A stretch of 64,000 bases of DNA from Luteipulveratus flavus (GTDB lineage: Bacteria; Actinomycetota; Actinomycetes; Actinomycetales; Dermatophilaceae): positions 496,001-560,000 of the forward strand of contig NZ_JAROAV010000028.1 in the NCBI RefSeq assembly GCF_029439465.1. The letters are read 5' to 3'. The position numbers and the translations under genes were made by a program. The notes under the pieces were generated by a model that worked only from the letters and a program-made list of their open reading frames with translations, made no database searches and was not told where the DNA came from. Positions 52,738 through 62,401 of this stretch are shown in pieces; within the stretch, counting starts at the first letter, position 1, and each line of letters opens with the position of its first letter.

Positions 52738-54421
52738 CGATCCCTGCTCTCGAGGTTGCCAGGTGGTCGGCCGTCGGTCGGGCGGACAGCGGTACCGGGC
52801 CGGTCCGACCGCCGGGTTCGTGCAGCAGCCGCTCCCACGCCGTGCGAACGAGCGCCCGCTTGACCACGCCGAGAGGACCGTGCGCGGTGAGCGCCGCCCG
52901 TGCGGCGTTCCACCCGCACGTCCCGTGCACGCCACCACCCGGGTGCGCAGACGCACCGGCGAGGTAGAGCCCCTCCACCGGCGTCTCAGCGCGACCCAGC
53001 CCGGGGGCGGGCCGCAGGAACAGCTGCTGATGGATCGCGGAGGTCCCCGCGTTGATCGAGCCGCCGACGAGGCTGGGGTTCCAGTCCTGCAGCTGGTCCG
53101 GCGACTGCACGTACTCCCCGACGATGCGTGCTCCGAACCCCGGCGCGACCTCCTCGACCGCGTGCCGCATCCGGCCGACCTGCTCGGCGATCGCCTCCTC
53201 GCTCCAGTCGCTGCCGACCGGCAGGTGGGTGTACGCCCACGTCGACTCGGTGCCCGCCGGCGAACGGGTCGGGTCCGCCGTCGTCATCTGGCCCAGCAGC
53301 AGGAACGGCCGAGCAGGAGCACGGCGCAGCGCGAGGTCCTTCGCGACCTCCAGCAGACCGTCCTCGTCGACTCCGAGATGGACGGTGCCCGCGCGGTCCA
53401 GGCCGGGCGCAGCCCAGGGAACCGGGCCGTCGAGGGCCCAGTTGACCTTCAGCGTGCCGGAGTCCCACTCGAACCGGTCCAGGTCCGCGCGCACCTTCGC
53501 CGGCACTGCGTCCGCCGGAAGCATCTGCTCGTACAGCAGCGGGGCGGGAACGTCGGCGAGCACCCCGCGCCGGGCCCGGACCGTCGTTCCGTCCGTGAGG
53601 CGTACGCCGACGGCCCGACCGCCCTCGACCAGGACCTCTTGGACGGCGGTGCCCGTACGGATCTCGACGCCGACGGAGGCGGCCCGACGCGCCATCGCGC
53701 CCGACAGCTCACCGGCACCGCCGCGCGGGACGGGGAAGCCGACGTCCTGGCCCAGCATCGCCAGCAGCCAGCCGAAGAACCCGCTGCCGGCGCCGTCGGG
53801 TGGCACGTCGCTGTGCATGGCGTTGCCGGTCAGCAGCAGCCGTCCACCGGGCCCGGTGAAGCGTTCGTGCCCGAGCCGCCGGACGGGCACCGCCGCCAGC
53901 CGGGCCAGCTCGACCAGACCGGCCGTCCGCTGCCGGCGCGCGAGTCGCAGCGCCGCCCGGACCGGCGGGAACGGGGTGAACAGCGCCTGGAGCAAGGGGT
54001 CGCGCACGGCGCGCCAGTGCCGGTACATCGCCAGCCACGCCTCACCGTCGCCTGCGGCCTGGGCCTCCAGCCCGGCTGCAGTGTCCTCGGGCGAACGCTC
54101 CAGGACCGCCGCGCCTCCGTCCGGTGTGGCGTGGCCCACGACGGCCGGGGCATGCATCCAGTGCAGCCCGTGGTCCTGCAGTTGCAGGTCGCGGATCACC
54201 GGGCTGGCTGCCGCCAACGGGTAGAAGGCGCTGAACAGGTCGCTGACGAATCCGGGAGCCGCCACCTCGGCGCTGCGGACGGCACCGCCCGGCTCGTCGT
54301 TGCGTTCCAGCAGGACGACCGTCCAACCCGCGTCGGCGAGGGCGTTGGCTGCCACGAGGCCGTTGGGTCCGGCCCCGACGACGACAGCGTCCGGAACGCT
54401 CTCCTGGGAGCGGTTCACCAC
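52730..54421 (-). CDS. Carotenoid-dehydrogenase-like FAD oxidoreductase (CrtO/PYROXD2 type)
   Basis: 563-residue FAD enzyme of the phytoene-dehydrogenase superfamily. N-terminal AVVVGAGPNGLVAANALADAGWTVVLLER with GGAVRSAE; later FGWLLAMLGQDVGFPVPRGGAGELSGAMARR, and near the C-terminus GLYLAGASAHPGGGVHGTCGWNAA. These features fit the CrtO-ketolase/PYROXD2 branch rather than CrtI. It is opposite to the carotenoid operon and may extend its chemistry, but many members act elsewhere. GTG 54421 has GGAGG before it. Confidence 0.85.
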   Translation of the reverse strand: MVNRSQESVPDAVVVGAGPNGLVAANALADAGWTVVLLERNDEPGGAVRSAEVAAPGFVSDLFSAFYPLAAASPVIRDLQLQDHGLHWMHAPAVVGHATPDGGAAVLERSPEDTAAGLEAQAAGDGEAWLAMYRHWRAVRDPLLQALFTPFPPVRAALRLARRQRTAGLVELARLAAVPVRRLGHERFTGPGGRLLLTGNAMHSDVPPDGAGSGFFGWLLAMLGQDVGFPVPRGGAGELSGAMARRAASVGVEIRTGTAVQEVLVEGGRAVGVRLTDGTTVRARRGVLADVPAPLLYEQMLPADAVPAKVRADLDRFEWDSGTLKVNWALDGPVPWAAPGLDRAGTVHLGVDEDGLLEVAKDLALRRAPARPFLLLGQMTTADPTRSPAGTESTWAYTHLPVGSDWSEEAIAEQVGRMRHAVEEVAPGFGARIVGEYVQSPDQLQDWNPSLVGGSINAGTSAIHQQLFLRPAPGLGRAETPVEGLYLAGASAHPGGGVHGTCGWNAARAALTAHGPLGVVKRALVRTAWERLLHEPGGRTGPVPLSARPTADHLATSRAGIDD

Positions 54422-54542
54422 GGGCGTCCACCTCCGGACCGGTCGTGGTGGCGGCCGTCGACCGCCTCGGTTCGACAGGGGTACCCGGTGGATCGGTGCC
54501 GACACACGATCATCGCGGGGGCAGTCCGGGCGGCGGAAGGTG

Positions 54543-54908
54543 TCAGTCCTCCCATGGGGCGTCGTCGTGCATCTTCTCGTAGTAGCGGCGCAGGTGGTTG
54601 CGCACGCGGTCGGCGTCGCCCGCCGGGATGTCGACCCCGCCCCGCGCGCCCTGGACGACTCCGGCGGCGGCCATGATCCCGTGCGGGACCGCCTGCAGCC
54701 GGCCGTCGACCACGTCGGCGATCAGCAGCTTGTACGCGGTGAAGTTGTCCGGGTGGTCGCCGTCGTACCAGACGTGGGCGTCGCGGTACCTCGCCGTGGG
54801 TCCGTCCTCGGCGTCGGCCCACGCGCGGACGCGCTTCTCGGCGGCGTCGCCGTCCCACTCGCGGTCCCGGTCGGCCAGCGGAAGGTCCTGGAACCTGGTG
54901 ACGGTCAT
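54543..54908 (-). CDS. Small protein resembling a phage prohead-protease-associated domain
   Basis: 121-residue soluble protein. The stretch FTAYKLLIADVVDGRLQAVPHGIMAAAG and then GVDIPAGDADRVRNHLRRYYEKM resemble a domain often found in or next to phage capsid maturation proteases, here on its own. No other phage genes are near. The function is unknown; the resemblance is from memory and of moderate certainty. Confidence 0.6.
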   Translation of the reverse strand: MTVTRFQDLPLADRDREWDGDAAEKRVRAWADAEDGPTARYRDAHVWYDGDHPDNFTAYKLLIADVVDGRLQAVPHGIMAAAGVVQGARGGVDIPAGDADRVRNHLRRYYEKMHDDAPWED

Positions 54909-55017
54909 GACAGCTCCTCGGTCACAGGGGTGCGGGCGCCGCTCGCAACGGCTCTGTGCTGCCCTACCCACGCGCTGCCCGCTCCAACCCGGCCGACCCC
55001 GATGGCCCCCACCGACA

Positions 55018-55069
55018 GCGAATCCCGTCTGTTCGGCCGTCCATGGAGGGCCGAACAGACGGGATTCGC
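55018..55069. terminator. 21-bp perfect inverted repeat after the carboxylate-amine ligase gene
   Basis: Arms 55018-55038 and 55049-55069 (outer GCGAATCCCGTCTG, inner TTCGGCC) are exact complements around a ten-base loop, 12 bases after the ligase stop (minus strand). Confidence 0.75.
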
Positions 55070-55080
55070 GGAAGGGGAGA

Positions 55081-56289
55081 CTACGGCTGGCGGGTCGTGA
55101 CCTCGACGGCGTCCGCGACGACGGCCTCGAGCGAGCCGGTACGCCCGTACACGGTCCGCTGGTGGTCGGCGCCGTTGCCGTCGCGCAGCAGGTGCTCGAG
55201 GCGCTGCCCGACCCAGTCGGCGTCGCCGTACCGGTCCAGCGCGGGCCGGATGCGGGAGTACAGGTCGTGGACGACCTCGCTCGCGGGCAGCGAGCGCCCC
55301 TCCACCGGGTGGTAGAGCTCCTCGGACAGCCCGAACCGGGAGGCCCGCCACCCGGCACCGCGCAGGACGTGGGCGGCGACGGGGATCGGCTCGTCGTCGA
55401 CCCACTCGGCGGTCGCGGAGTCGACCAGGCCCCGGACGAGCGCGGCCATCAGCACGGCGTCGTCGACGTCGAGGCACACGTCCGCGACCCGGACCTCGAC
55501 CGTGGGGTACGACTCGGACAGCCGGGCGTCGAAGTAGACCATCCCGCGGTCCATCGCCGAGCCCGTCGCGAGCACCTGGGTGACCAGCTCCTCGTACGCC
55601 TTCGGGGTGTGCACCACCTCGATCGGCCCGGTCGAGGGCCAGCGGGACCACAGCTGCGTACGGAAGCTGGCGTACGAGGTGTCCTCGCCGCCGTAGAACG
55701 GGGAGTTGGAGGTCAGCGCGACCAACGGCGCGAGCCACCCGCGGATGCGGTCGATGGCAGTGACCGCCTCGTCGTCGGAGGCGACGGCGACGTGCACGTG
55801 GCAGCCGCAGCTCAGCTGGGACTGCTCGATCGGGCCGTACCGCTGCGCCATCCGCTGGTAGCGGGCGGCCGGCGTCGTGATCGGCGTGACGGGCAGCGGC
55901 GCGGTCGCGAGCGCGACGATGCGCGCGCCGGCGGTCCGGGCGATCTCGTCCGCCTGAAGTCGGCGCTCGATCAGGCCCTCCCGCAGCGCGGCGAGACGGG
56001 CGTGCGGGTCGGTGCGGGTCTCCAGCTGCTGCTCCTGCAGCTCGGCCTCGACGTGCTCGTCCTCGGTGTCCGGACCGGTGCCCGACTGCAGCAGCGCGGA
56101 CGCGATGGGCACCGTCCGACCGGTGTGCGGGTCGACCAGCAGGAACTCCTCCTCGACACCGACCGTGCGGGTGCCGGCCGTGACCTCCTCCTGAGGGGTT
56201 CCGGTCGAGAGGGTTCCTACGGACTGGGCGCTCATGTCCTCGGTGTGGGCAGGGCTACGGGTCGCCTCCTGGAGGCGCTCATCCATCAT
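55081..56289 (-). CDS. GCS2-type carboxylate-amine ligase (YbdK family)
   Basis: 402-residue ATP-grasp-like ligase related to plant-type glutamate-cysteine ligase. Seen: TVGVEEEFLLVDPHTGR, EAELQEQQLETRT, QSQLSCGCHVHVAV, FYGGEDTSYASFRTQLW and TVEVRVADVCLDVDDAVL. In most actinobacteria such proteins are weak Glu-Cys ligases or have other carboxylate-amine activities; glutathione is not expected. A start at ATG 56235 (MSAQSVG) is an alternative to 56289. A strong hairpin follows the gene. Confidence 0.87.
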   Translation of the reverse strand: MMDERLQEATRSPAHTEDMSAQSVGTLSTGTPQEEVTAGTRTVGVEEEFLLVDPHTGRTVPIASALLQSGTGPDTEDEHVEAELQEQQLETRTDPHARLAALREGLIERRLQADEIARTAGARIVALATAPLPVTPITTPAARYQRMAQRYGPIEQSQLSCGCHVHVAVASDDEAVTAIDRIRGWLAPLVALTSNSPFYGGEDTSYASFRTQLWSRWPSTGPIEVVHTPKAYEELVTQVLATGSAMDRGMVYFDARLSESYPTVEVRVADVCLDVDDAVLMAALVRGLVDSATAEWVDDEPIPVAAHVLRGAGWRASRFGLSEELYHPVEGRSLPASEVVHDLYSRIRPALDRYGDADWVGQRLEHLLRDGNGADHQRTVYGRTGSLEAVVADAVEVTTRQP

Positions 56290-56425
56290 CTCGCCGTTCT
56301 ACCCGGGCGCACGCACGCTCACGCGCCCGCGACGGAAGAACCGCCGCACCCGACGTCCACGGCGGAACGCCGAGCGCACCGAGCGCACCGAGCGCCGCGG
56401 TCGGCGGGGCGAACGGTGACCGAGG

Positions 56426-56701
56426 TCAGCGCTCCACGAGCCGGAACGACGTGCTGTCCTCCTCGCCCTGGCGCCGCGGGTAGCAGAACGCCAGACCTTC
56501 GTCCTCGAACTTGCCGAACCACTGGTCCCAGGTGATCTGCTCGATGACGTCGGGACCCATCCCTCCGGGGAAGCCGATGCGCAGGACGCCGGGGTCGTCG
56601 CCCGTGGCGGTGTACTTCACGGCCGCCGGGCGTCCATCGTGCTTCTCCACCCACGCACGGATCTCGTCGTGATCGGTGGTCGTGCTGCGCTGGGATGCCA
56701 T
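56426..56701 (-). CDS. Small conserved hypothetical protein
   Basis: 91-residue protein with the pattern TTDHDEIRAWVEKHDGRPAAV, GVLRIGFPGGMG and ITWDQWFGKFEDEGLAFCY. This belongs to a widespread small family sometimes wrongly annotated as 1,4-alpha-glucan branching enzyme. It is probably a soluble regulator or nucleic-acid/stress protein; the true function is unknown. Confidence 0.72.
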   Translation of the reverse strand: MASQRSTTTDHDEIRAWVEKHDGRPAAVKYTATGDDPGVLRIGFPGGMGPDVIEQITWDQWFGKFEDEGLAFCYPRRQGEEDSTSFRLVER

Positions 56702-56752
56702 GGTGGTGCGTCCTCCTCGGAGCGGGGCGGTCGGAATCGGCAGATCGCTGAG

Positions 56753-57217
56753 CTAGTCCTGGAGCGCGGCATACGTCACCAGCCCGTACGCCAGGTGCGG
56801 GACGGCGTCGCTGAGCCAATCGGTGGCGGACCAGGTGCGCGGGTCGGTGACGCCGAGCACGGTCATCGGGCCGTTGGCCAGGGCCATCGCCGCCGCGCTG
56901 ACGGCCAGGACGCCGACCGCCGCGGGCAGCCGCTGCCCGCGGGAGCGCAGGGTCGCCTGCACGACGCCGCTCGCGACGCCCGTACCGACGCCGACGGCGA
57001 TCCCTGAGAGGGGGCCGAGGCCCTGCACCCGGTTCGCGCGGGTCTCGCCCTCGCCCGGGATCTTCAGACCGACGACGTGGGCTCCGCGCTCGACCGTGTC
57101 CTCCGGTGTGCTGCTCGTGCCGCGGCCGCGTACCGCCATGTCCAGGTAGGTGACGGCGTCAAGGGCGGTCGTACCCGCGGCGCCGGCGACGGCTCCTCGC
57201 AGAATTCCTCGTCCCAT
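56753..57217 (-). CDS. Small membrane protein of unknown function
   Basis: 154-residue protein with Gly/Ala-rich hydrophobic segments (ILRGAVAGAAGTTALDAVTYL at the N-terminus, LSGIAVGVGTGVASGVVQATL, AVGVLAVSAAAMALA) and a C-terminal WLSDAVPHLAYGLVTYAALQD. It has the look of YagU-like membrane proteins. No neighbours suggest a function. Confidence 0.62.
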   Translation of the reverse strand: MGRGILRGAVAGAAGTTALDAVTYLDMAVRGRGTSSTPEDTVERGAHVVGLKIPGEGETRANRVQGLGPLSGIAVGVGTGVASGVVQATLRSRGQRLPAAVGVLAVSAAAMALANGPMTVLGVTDPRTWSATDWLSDAVPHLAYGLVTYAALQD

Positions 57218-57270
57218 GACTGCTTGCTACCCATCCGCCGCCGGTCGAACCCCCGCAATCGAAGGTCGCC

Positions 57271-58200
57271 TCAGCCGACGGTGGCGGCCTCCCGGTCCTG
57301 CTGCGCGAGGCGCTCGCGCTGGGGGACGACGACGTACTTGGGGTCCTGGGTGGAGAGCCGGCCCGCCTCGAAGATGCCGAACCGGGTCAGGGCCGAGCCC
57401 GCCAGCAGCGCCAGACCGGAGGCGGCCGCGACCGCGCGGCTGCGCCCGCCGAGCACCCCGGCGCCCAGGGCGCCGACCGCGGTGGCCACGCGGGCGGAGC
57501 GCATCAGCGCACCGGCGCGCCCGAGGCCGAACGTCTCCCCCGCGAGACCGGCGCTGCGCGGCATCCGCGCGCTCATCGACAGCTCCAGGGCCGCTCCTCC
57601 GACGGCGAGCGTCCGCAGCGGCGCGACCTGAGCGGTCGGCGAACCGATCAGCGCGAACCCGCTCGCCGCGCACACCGCCGACCCGGCGAAGAGGAACGGC
57701 AGCTCGTGCCGCCCCTCGTGCCAGGCGGGTACGGCCGTGTCGGCGAACAGCGCGGAGGTGTACGTCGCGACGCCCGCACCCAGCACGCCGGCGCCCACTC
57801 CGGCGGCGTACCCGGCCGGGCGGGCGATGCCGGTGAGGTCGCTGAGCAGCGCCGCGCCCGCCAGCGGTCCGTACCCGGCGAGCAGCCACGAACCGACGCT
57901 CATCGGCGAGGTCGGCTTGGCGACGCGCAGCATGTTGACGAACCGCGCGGGCCGCCCGAGGTCGTGCACCAGCGCGACGACGGAGAACCCGAGGCCGCCC
58001 ACCGCACCGATCCGCGAGACGCGCGCGAGCGCCGGCCGTCCGGTCAGCTGTGCCGCCGCGGCGATCGCGGACGACGCTCCGGCCAGACCGCCGGCGAACA
58101 GGTAGCCAGCGATGTCGCGGGCCTCCCACGTCGGCTCCTTGAGGATGGGCCGCCCGTAGTACGAGGCGAACTCGGGCTCCAGCTCGCGCCGCGGGCTCAT
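57271..58200 (-). CDS. fdhC: NrfD-type membrane subunit of the formate dehydrogenase
   Basis: 309-residue polysulfide-reductase/NrfD family protein with about eight transmembrane segments. It starts with EASYYGRPILKEPTWEARDIAGYLFAGGLAGASS-like sequence (FASYYGRPILKEPTW, then DIAGYLFAGGLAG), a pattern seen in NrfD-family anchors. It passes electrons from the iron-sulfur subunit to the quinone pool. It starts in the stop of the iron-sulfur subunit gene (ATGA). The C-terminus ends in a soluble tail. The gene symbol is by analogy. Confidence 0.87.
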   Translation of the reverse strand: MSPRRELEPEFASYYGRPILKEPTWEARDIAGYLFAGGLAGASSAIAAAAQLTGRPALARVSRIGAVGGLGFSVVALVHDLGRPARFVNMLRVAKPTSPMSVGSWLLAGYGPLAGAALLSDLTGIARPAGYAAGVGAGVLGAGVATYTSALFADTAVPAWHEGRHELPFLFAGSAVCAASGFALIGSPTAQVAPLRTLAVGGAALELSMSARMPRSAGLAGETFGLGRAGALMRSARVATAVGALGAGVLGGRSRAVAAASGLALLAGSALTRFGIFEAGRLSTQDPKYVVVPQRERLAQQDREAATVG

Positions 58201-58997
58201 CGGCGCGCACCTGCGAACGACACCGCAACACCGGCCAGCAGCGTTGCCGCGGCCACCGCCGTACGCCGCCACATGCCCGGCAGGTCGCGCGTCGTGACTA
58301 CCGGGTCCGGCGGCAGGCCGTACGTCTCGGGCTCGTCCAGCAGCAGGAAGAACGCGCCGGTGCCGCCGACGCCGTCGTCCGGTGATTGGCCGTACAGCCG
58401 CGCGTCGGTGAGACCCTGCGCGTGCAGCTCGGCGACGCGCCGAGAAGCCTTGTCCCGCAACAGGTCTAGCTCGCCGTACTGGATCGAGTCGGTCGGGCAG
58501 GCCTTGGCGCAGGCGGGTTCGCCGCCGTCGCCGATGCGGTCGTAGCACATCGTGCACTTGAACACCCGGCCGTCATCCTCGCGCTGGTCGATGACGCCGT
58601 ACGGGCACGCGGAAACGCAGTAGCCGCAACCGTTGCAGATGTCCTGCTGGACGACGACCGTCCCGAACTCGGTACGGAACAGCGACCCGGTCGGGCAGAC
58701 GTCCAGGCACGCGGCGTGCGTGCAGTGCTTGCAGACGTCCGAGGACATCAGCCACTTCACGTCCTTGGCGCCGTCGTCGCCGGGCGCGGGGACCGTCTTC
58801 TCGATGAAGGCGACGTGGCGCCAGGAGTCGGCCGTCAGCCCGGAGGTGTTGTCGAAGGACTCGCCGGTGAGGTTCAGCGGCTTGGCCGGGACGGCGTTCC
58901 ACTCCTTGCACGCCACCTCGCACGCCTTGCAGCCGATGCACACCGTGGTGTCGGTGAAGAAGCCCATCCGCGGCATTCCGAGGTCCACCTTGGTCAT
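58197..58997 (-). CDS. fdhB: Iron-sulfur (4x 4Fe-4S) subunit of formate dehydrogenase
   Basis: 266-residue electron-transfer subunit with four ferredoxin-type clusters: CIGCKACEVACKEW, CKHCTHAACLDVCPTGSL, CNGCGYCVSACPYG, and CTMCYDRIGDGGEPACAKACP. A C-terminal hydrophobic segment (TAVAAATLLAGVAVSFAG) suggests membrane attachment as in FdnH/FdoH. It links the catalytic subunit to the NrfD subunit. Both overlaps with neighbours are ATGA. Confidence 0.93.
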   Translation of the reverse strand: MTKVDLGMPRMGFFTDTTVCIGCKACEVACKEWNAVPAKPLNLTGESFDNTSGLTADSWRHVAFIEKTVPAPGDDGAKDVKWLMSSDVCKHCTHAACLDVCPTGSLFRTEFGTVVVQQDICNGCGYCVSACPYGVIDQREDDGRVFKCTMCYDRIGDGGEPACAKACPTDSIQYGELDLLRDKASRRVAELHAQGLTDARLYGQSPDDGVGGTGAFFLLLDEPETYGLPPDPVVTTRDLPGMWRRTAVAAATLLAGVAVSFAGARR

Positions 58998-61900
58998 CGC
59001 CTCGACACTCCTTCCATCCCGGTCCGGTCGTCGATCCGTGCCCGCGCGATGTAGCGGTCCAGCAGGGCCTGCACGTCCGCGCCGCGTGGTCGGCGGCCGG
59101 GCTGGATATCGGCGGTGAGCGCCTTCACCTCCTGGATGTGCACGTTCGGGTCCATCGCGACGGAGGACAGCTCGTTCATCGCGTCGCCCTTGGTGAGACC
59201 GTTCGGACCCCAGTGGTAGGGCATCCCGATCTGGTGAATCGTCCGCCCGCCCACCCGCAGGGGCGTCATCCGCCGCGTCACCATCACCCGCGCCTCGACG
59301 ACGCCCCGCGCCGTCACGATCGTCGCCCAGCCGTGGTGCTTCAGGCCGCGCTCGGTCGCCAGCTCCGGTGACACCTCGCAGAAGAACGCCGGCTGCAGCT
59401 CCGCGAGGTACGGCAGCCACCGCGTCATCCCGCCCGCGGTGAAGTGCTCGGTCAGCCGGTAGGTCGTGACGACGTACGGGAACACCTCGGCCCCCGGCTC
59501 GGAACCGCTGGGATGGTAGCGATTTCGCGGCCGCGAGAACACCTGGCGGACCGGGTTGCGCTGCTGGCCGTACAGCGCGTTGTCGGCCGGTGAGTCCTGC
59601 GGCTCGTAGTGCGTCGGCAGCGGACCGTCGAGCAGCCCGGCCGGGGCGTACAGCCAGCCCCGTCCGTCCGCCTGCATGATGAACGGGTCGATGCCGGACA
59701 AGGCGTCGATGCCCTCGGCGTCGTCGGGCGGCCGGTAGTCCGGCGGCTTGGTCGGCTCGAAGTCCGGCACGTCGTCACCGACCCACCTCTTCGCGTCCGC
59801 GTCCCACCAGACCAGCCGCTTGCGCTCGCTCCACGGCTTGCCGTCGGGGTCGGCGGAGGCCCGGTTGTACAGCTCGCGCCGGTTCGCCGGCCACGCCCAG
59901 CCCCACTCCTGGGAGGAGACGGTCTGCTCGGTGTGCGGCTTGCGGCGGCGCGGCTGGTTGACCCCGTCGGCGTAGCAGCCGCAGTAGATCCAGCACCCGC
60001 ACGTCGTGCTGCCGTCGTCCTTGAGCTCGGTGTACGCCGACAGCGGCTCTCCCTGCGCGTCGCGTCCGTTGATCTCCGCAAGCACCGCCTCGGCGTCCGG
60101 CTCGTCGAGCGCGCCGGATGTGGGGTAGTCCCAGGTGAGGTCCAGGACCGGGCGGTCCCGCTCGTCCGTGGAGCTCGCCAGCCGGTCCCGGACGATGCGA
60201 CCCAGGTGGTACATGAACCACAGGTCGCTGCGCCGGTCCTGCTCCGGCTCGACCGCGGTGTCGTGCCACTGCAGCAGCCGGTTGGTGTTGGTGAAGCTGC
60301 CGCTCTTCTCGGTGTGCGAGGCGGCGGGGAAGAAGAACACCTCGGTGCCGATGTCCTCGGTGCGCATCTCCCCGGTCTCGATCTCGGGGCCGTCCTGCCA
60401 CCAGGTCGCGCTCTCGATGAGGGAGAAGTCGCGCACGACCAGCCAGTCCAGCTGCGCCATCCCCCGCCGCTGGAGGCCGGCGTTGGCGGAGCCGACCGCG
60501 GGGTTCTCCCCCATCAGGAAGTAGCCCTTGCACTGGCCGTCCAGCTGCGCCTGCACGGTCTCGTACGTGCTGTGGCTGCCGGTGAGCCGGGGCAGGTAGT
60601 CGAAGCAGAAGTCGTTCTCGGCGGTGGCCGCGTCCCCCCACCACGCCTTGAGCAGGCTGGTGACGTACGCCGGCATCAGCGCCCAGAAGCCACGGTCGGC
60701 GGCGTCCGCCTCCAGGAAGCTGTGCAGGTCCTGCTCGCGGTGCGCGTGCGGCATCGGGATGTAGCCGGGCAGCAGGTCGAACAGCGTCGGGATGTCGCTG
60801 GAGCCCTGGATGCTCGCGTGGCCGCGCAGCGCCATGATGCCGCCGCCGGGCCGCCCGATGTTGCCGAGCAGCAGCTGCAGGATGCAGGCGGTCCGGATGT
60901 ACTGCGCACCGACGGTGTGCTGGGTCCAGCCCACCGCGTACGCGAACGCCGTCGTCCGCTCCCGGCCGGAGTTCGCGACGAGGGCCTCGGCGACCTGGTG
61001 GAAGAGGTGCTGCGGGACGCCGCACACCTCCTCGACCATCTCCCGGGTGTAGCGCGCGTAGTGCCGCTTGAGCACCTGGAACACGCAGCGCGGGTCCTGC
61101 AGCGTCTCGTCCCGCCGCCAGGTCCCGCGGATCGACGGACCACCCGACCCGTGGGAGTGGGCGTGCCCGGACTCCGCCGTGCTCCGACCGCCCCCTGTCA
61201 CGTCGTCGTACTGGCTGTCGCGGTCACCGGACGCGGCCGCGACCTCCGAGCCCTCGTACTGCCAGGAGTGCTGGTCGTACACCATCGACTCGGTGTTGAG
61301 CCCAGAGAAGAGGCCGTCCAGGTCCTCGGTGTCCTGGAAGTCCTCGTGCAGGATCGTCGCGGCGTTGGTGTAGCTCACGACGTACTCGTGGAAGTAGTCA
61401 TCGTTCGTCAGGACATGGTTGATCAGGGCGCCGAGCCAGGCGATGTCGGTGCCGGCGCGGATGGGGACGTACAGGTCGGCCATCGCGCTGGTCCGGGAGA
61501 AGCGCGGGTCGACGTGGATGATCTTCGCGCCGCGCGCCTTGGCCTCCATGACCCACTGGAAGCCGACCGGGTGCGCCTCGGCGAAGTTGGACCCCTCGAT
61601 GACGATGCAGTCGGCGTGCTGCAGGTCTTGCAAGTACGTCGTCGAGCCACCGCGGCCGAACGACGTGCCGAGCGCCGCGACCGTCGAGCTGTGGCAGACC
61701 CGTGCCTGGTTCTCGACCTGGACGATGCCGAGCGAGGTGAACAGCTTCTTGATCAGGTAGTTCTCCTCGTTGTCCAGCGTCGCCCCGCCGAGGCTCGCGA
61801 CGCCGAGCGTGCGCCGCGTCTCCAGCCCCTCGTCGGTCCGCCACTCCCAGGTGTCGGCGCGGGTCTCCAGCAGGCGGTCGGCGACCATCTCCATCGCCGT

Positions 61901-62254
61901 GTCGAGGTCGAGCCGCTGCCAGTCGCGGGCGTACGGCGGGCGGTACAGCACGTACCGCTCCCGGGCATCGCCCGTCGTCAGCTGCAGGGTCGCGGATCCC
62001 TTCGGGCACAGGCGTCCTCGGCTGATCGGCGAGTCCGGGTTGCCCTCGACCTGGACGACCTTCTCGTCCTTGACGTACACGTGCTGGCCGCAGCCGACCG
62101 CGCAGTACGGGCAGACGGAGTCCACGACCCGGTCGGCGGTCGCGGTGCGCGGCTGCAGCGACGCGGTGTGCCAGGACTTCACGGCGGAGCCTCGACCCGA
62201 CCTGTCGCGGCCGGTGAGCTGACGGATGACGGGCCACGGCAGCGCGGGACTCAT
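58994..62254 (-). CDS. fdhA: Molybdopterin-containing formate dehydrogenase, catalytic subunit
   Basis: 1086-residue catalytic subunit. The N-terminal 4Fe-4S cluster uses Cys48, 51, 55 and 83 (CPYCAVGC...CPKG). The metal ligand is Cys187 in RVCHSS with His188, not selenocysteine. Further: EGSNFAEAHPVGFQW, a GSASIQ-like GHASIQGSSDIPTL segment and a C-terminal molybdopterin-binding domain. No Tat signal is visible, so the site is likely cytoplasmic. ATG 62254 has GGAGAGG nine bases before. It is divergent from a formaldehyde-dehydrogenase-like gene, suggesting a formaldehyde-formate-CO2 route. Confidence 0.93.
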   Translation of the reverse strand: MSPALPWPVIRQLTGRDRSGRGSAVKSWHTASLQPRTATADRVVDSVCPYCAVGCGQHVYVKDEKVVQVEGNPDSPISRGRLCPKGSATLQLTTGDARERYVLYRPPYARDWQRLDLDTAMEMVADRLLETRADTWEWRTDEGLETRRTLGVASLGGATLDNEENYLIKKLFTSLGIVQVENQARVCHSSTVAALGTSFGRGGSTTYLQDLQHADCIVIEGSNFAEAHPVGFQWVMEAKARGAKIIHVDPRFSRTSAMADLYVPIRAGTDIAWLGALINHVLTNDDYFHEYVVSYTNAATILHEDFQDTEDLDGLFSGLNTESMVYDQHSWQYEGSEVAAASGDRDSQYDDVTGGGRSTAESGHAHSHGSGGPSIRGTWRRDETLQDPRCVFQVLKRHYARYTREMVEEVCGVPQHLFHQVAEALVANSGRERTTAFAYAVGWTQHTVGAQYIRTACILQLLLGNIGRPGGGIMALRGHASIQGSSDIPTLFDLLPGYIPMPHAHREQDLHSFLEADAADRGFWALMPAYVTSLLKAWWGDAATAENDFCFDYLPRLTGSHSTYETVQAQLDGQCKGYFLMGENPAVGSANAGLQRRGMAQLDWLVVRDFSLIESATWWQDGPEIETGEMRTEDIGTEVFFFPAASHTEKSGSFTNTNRLLQWHDTAVEPEQDRRSDLWFMYHLGRIVRDRLASSTDERDRPVLDLTWDYPTSGALDEPDAEAVLAEINGRDAQGEPLSAYTELKDDGSTTCGCWIYCGCYADGVNQPRRRKPHTEQTVSSQEWGWAWPANRRELYNRASADPDGKPWSERKRLVWWDADAKRWVGDDVPDFEPTKPPDYRPPDDAEGIDALSGIDPFIMQADGRGWLYAPAGLLDGPLPTHYEPQDSPADNALYGQQRNPVRQVFSRPRNRYHPSGSEPGAEVFPYVVTTYRLTEHFTAGGMTRWLPYLAELQPAFFCEVSPELATERGLKHHGWATIVTARGVVEARVMVTRRMTPLRVGGRTIHQIGMPYHWGPNGLTKGDAMNELSSVAMDPNVHIQEVKALTADIQPGRRPRGADVQALLDRYIARARIDDRTGMEGVSRR

Positions 62255-62401
62255 CGGCACACACCTCTCCAGTCAGGGCGGGTCTGTCGTGGCCGTACCC
62301 GCGGGCACGCCACGCAAACATCGTGCTCCTCCACGGTTCGGGCCACCAGCCCCCGGGTACGCAGGCCGGACACCGGCAGTCGATCTGGAGGAGAAGCGAC
62401 G

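Noticed and set aside
52738-52956. Longer N-terminus for the SDR-SRPBCC protein
   Set aside because: The added 73 residues lie inside the flavoenzyme gene and are Arg/Ser-rich without SDR features; the SDR fold starts normally at the later ATG.
61660-61720. Selenocysteine in the formate dehydrogenase
   Set aside because: The metal ligand position is a normal cysteine codon (RVCHSS), and no in-frame TGA is present.
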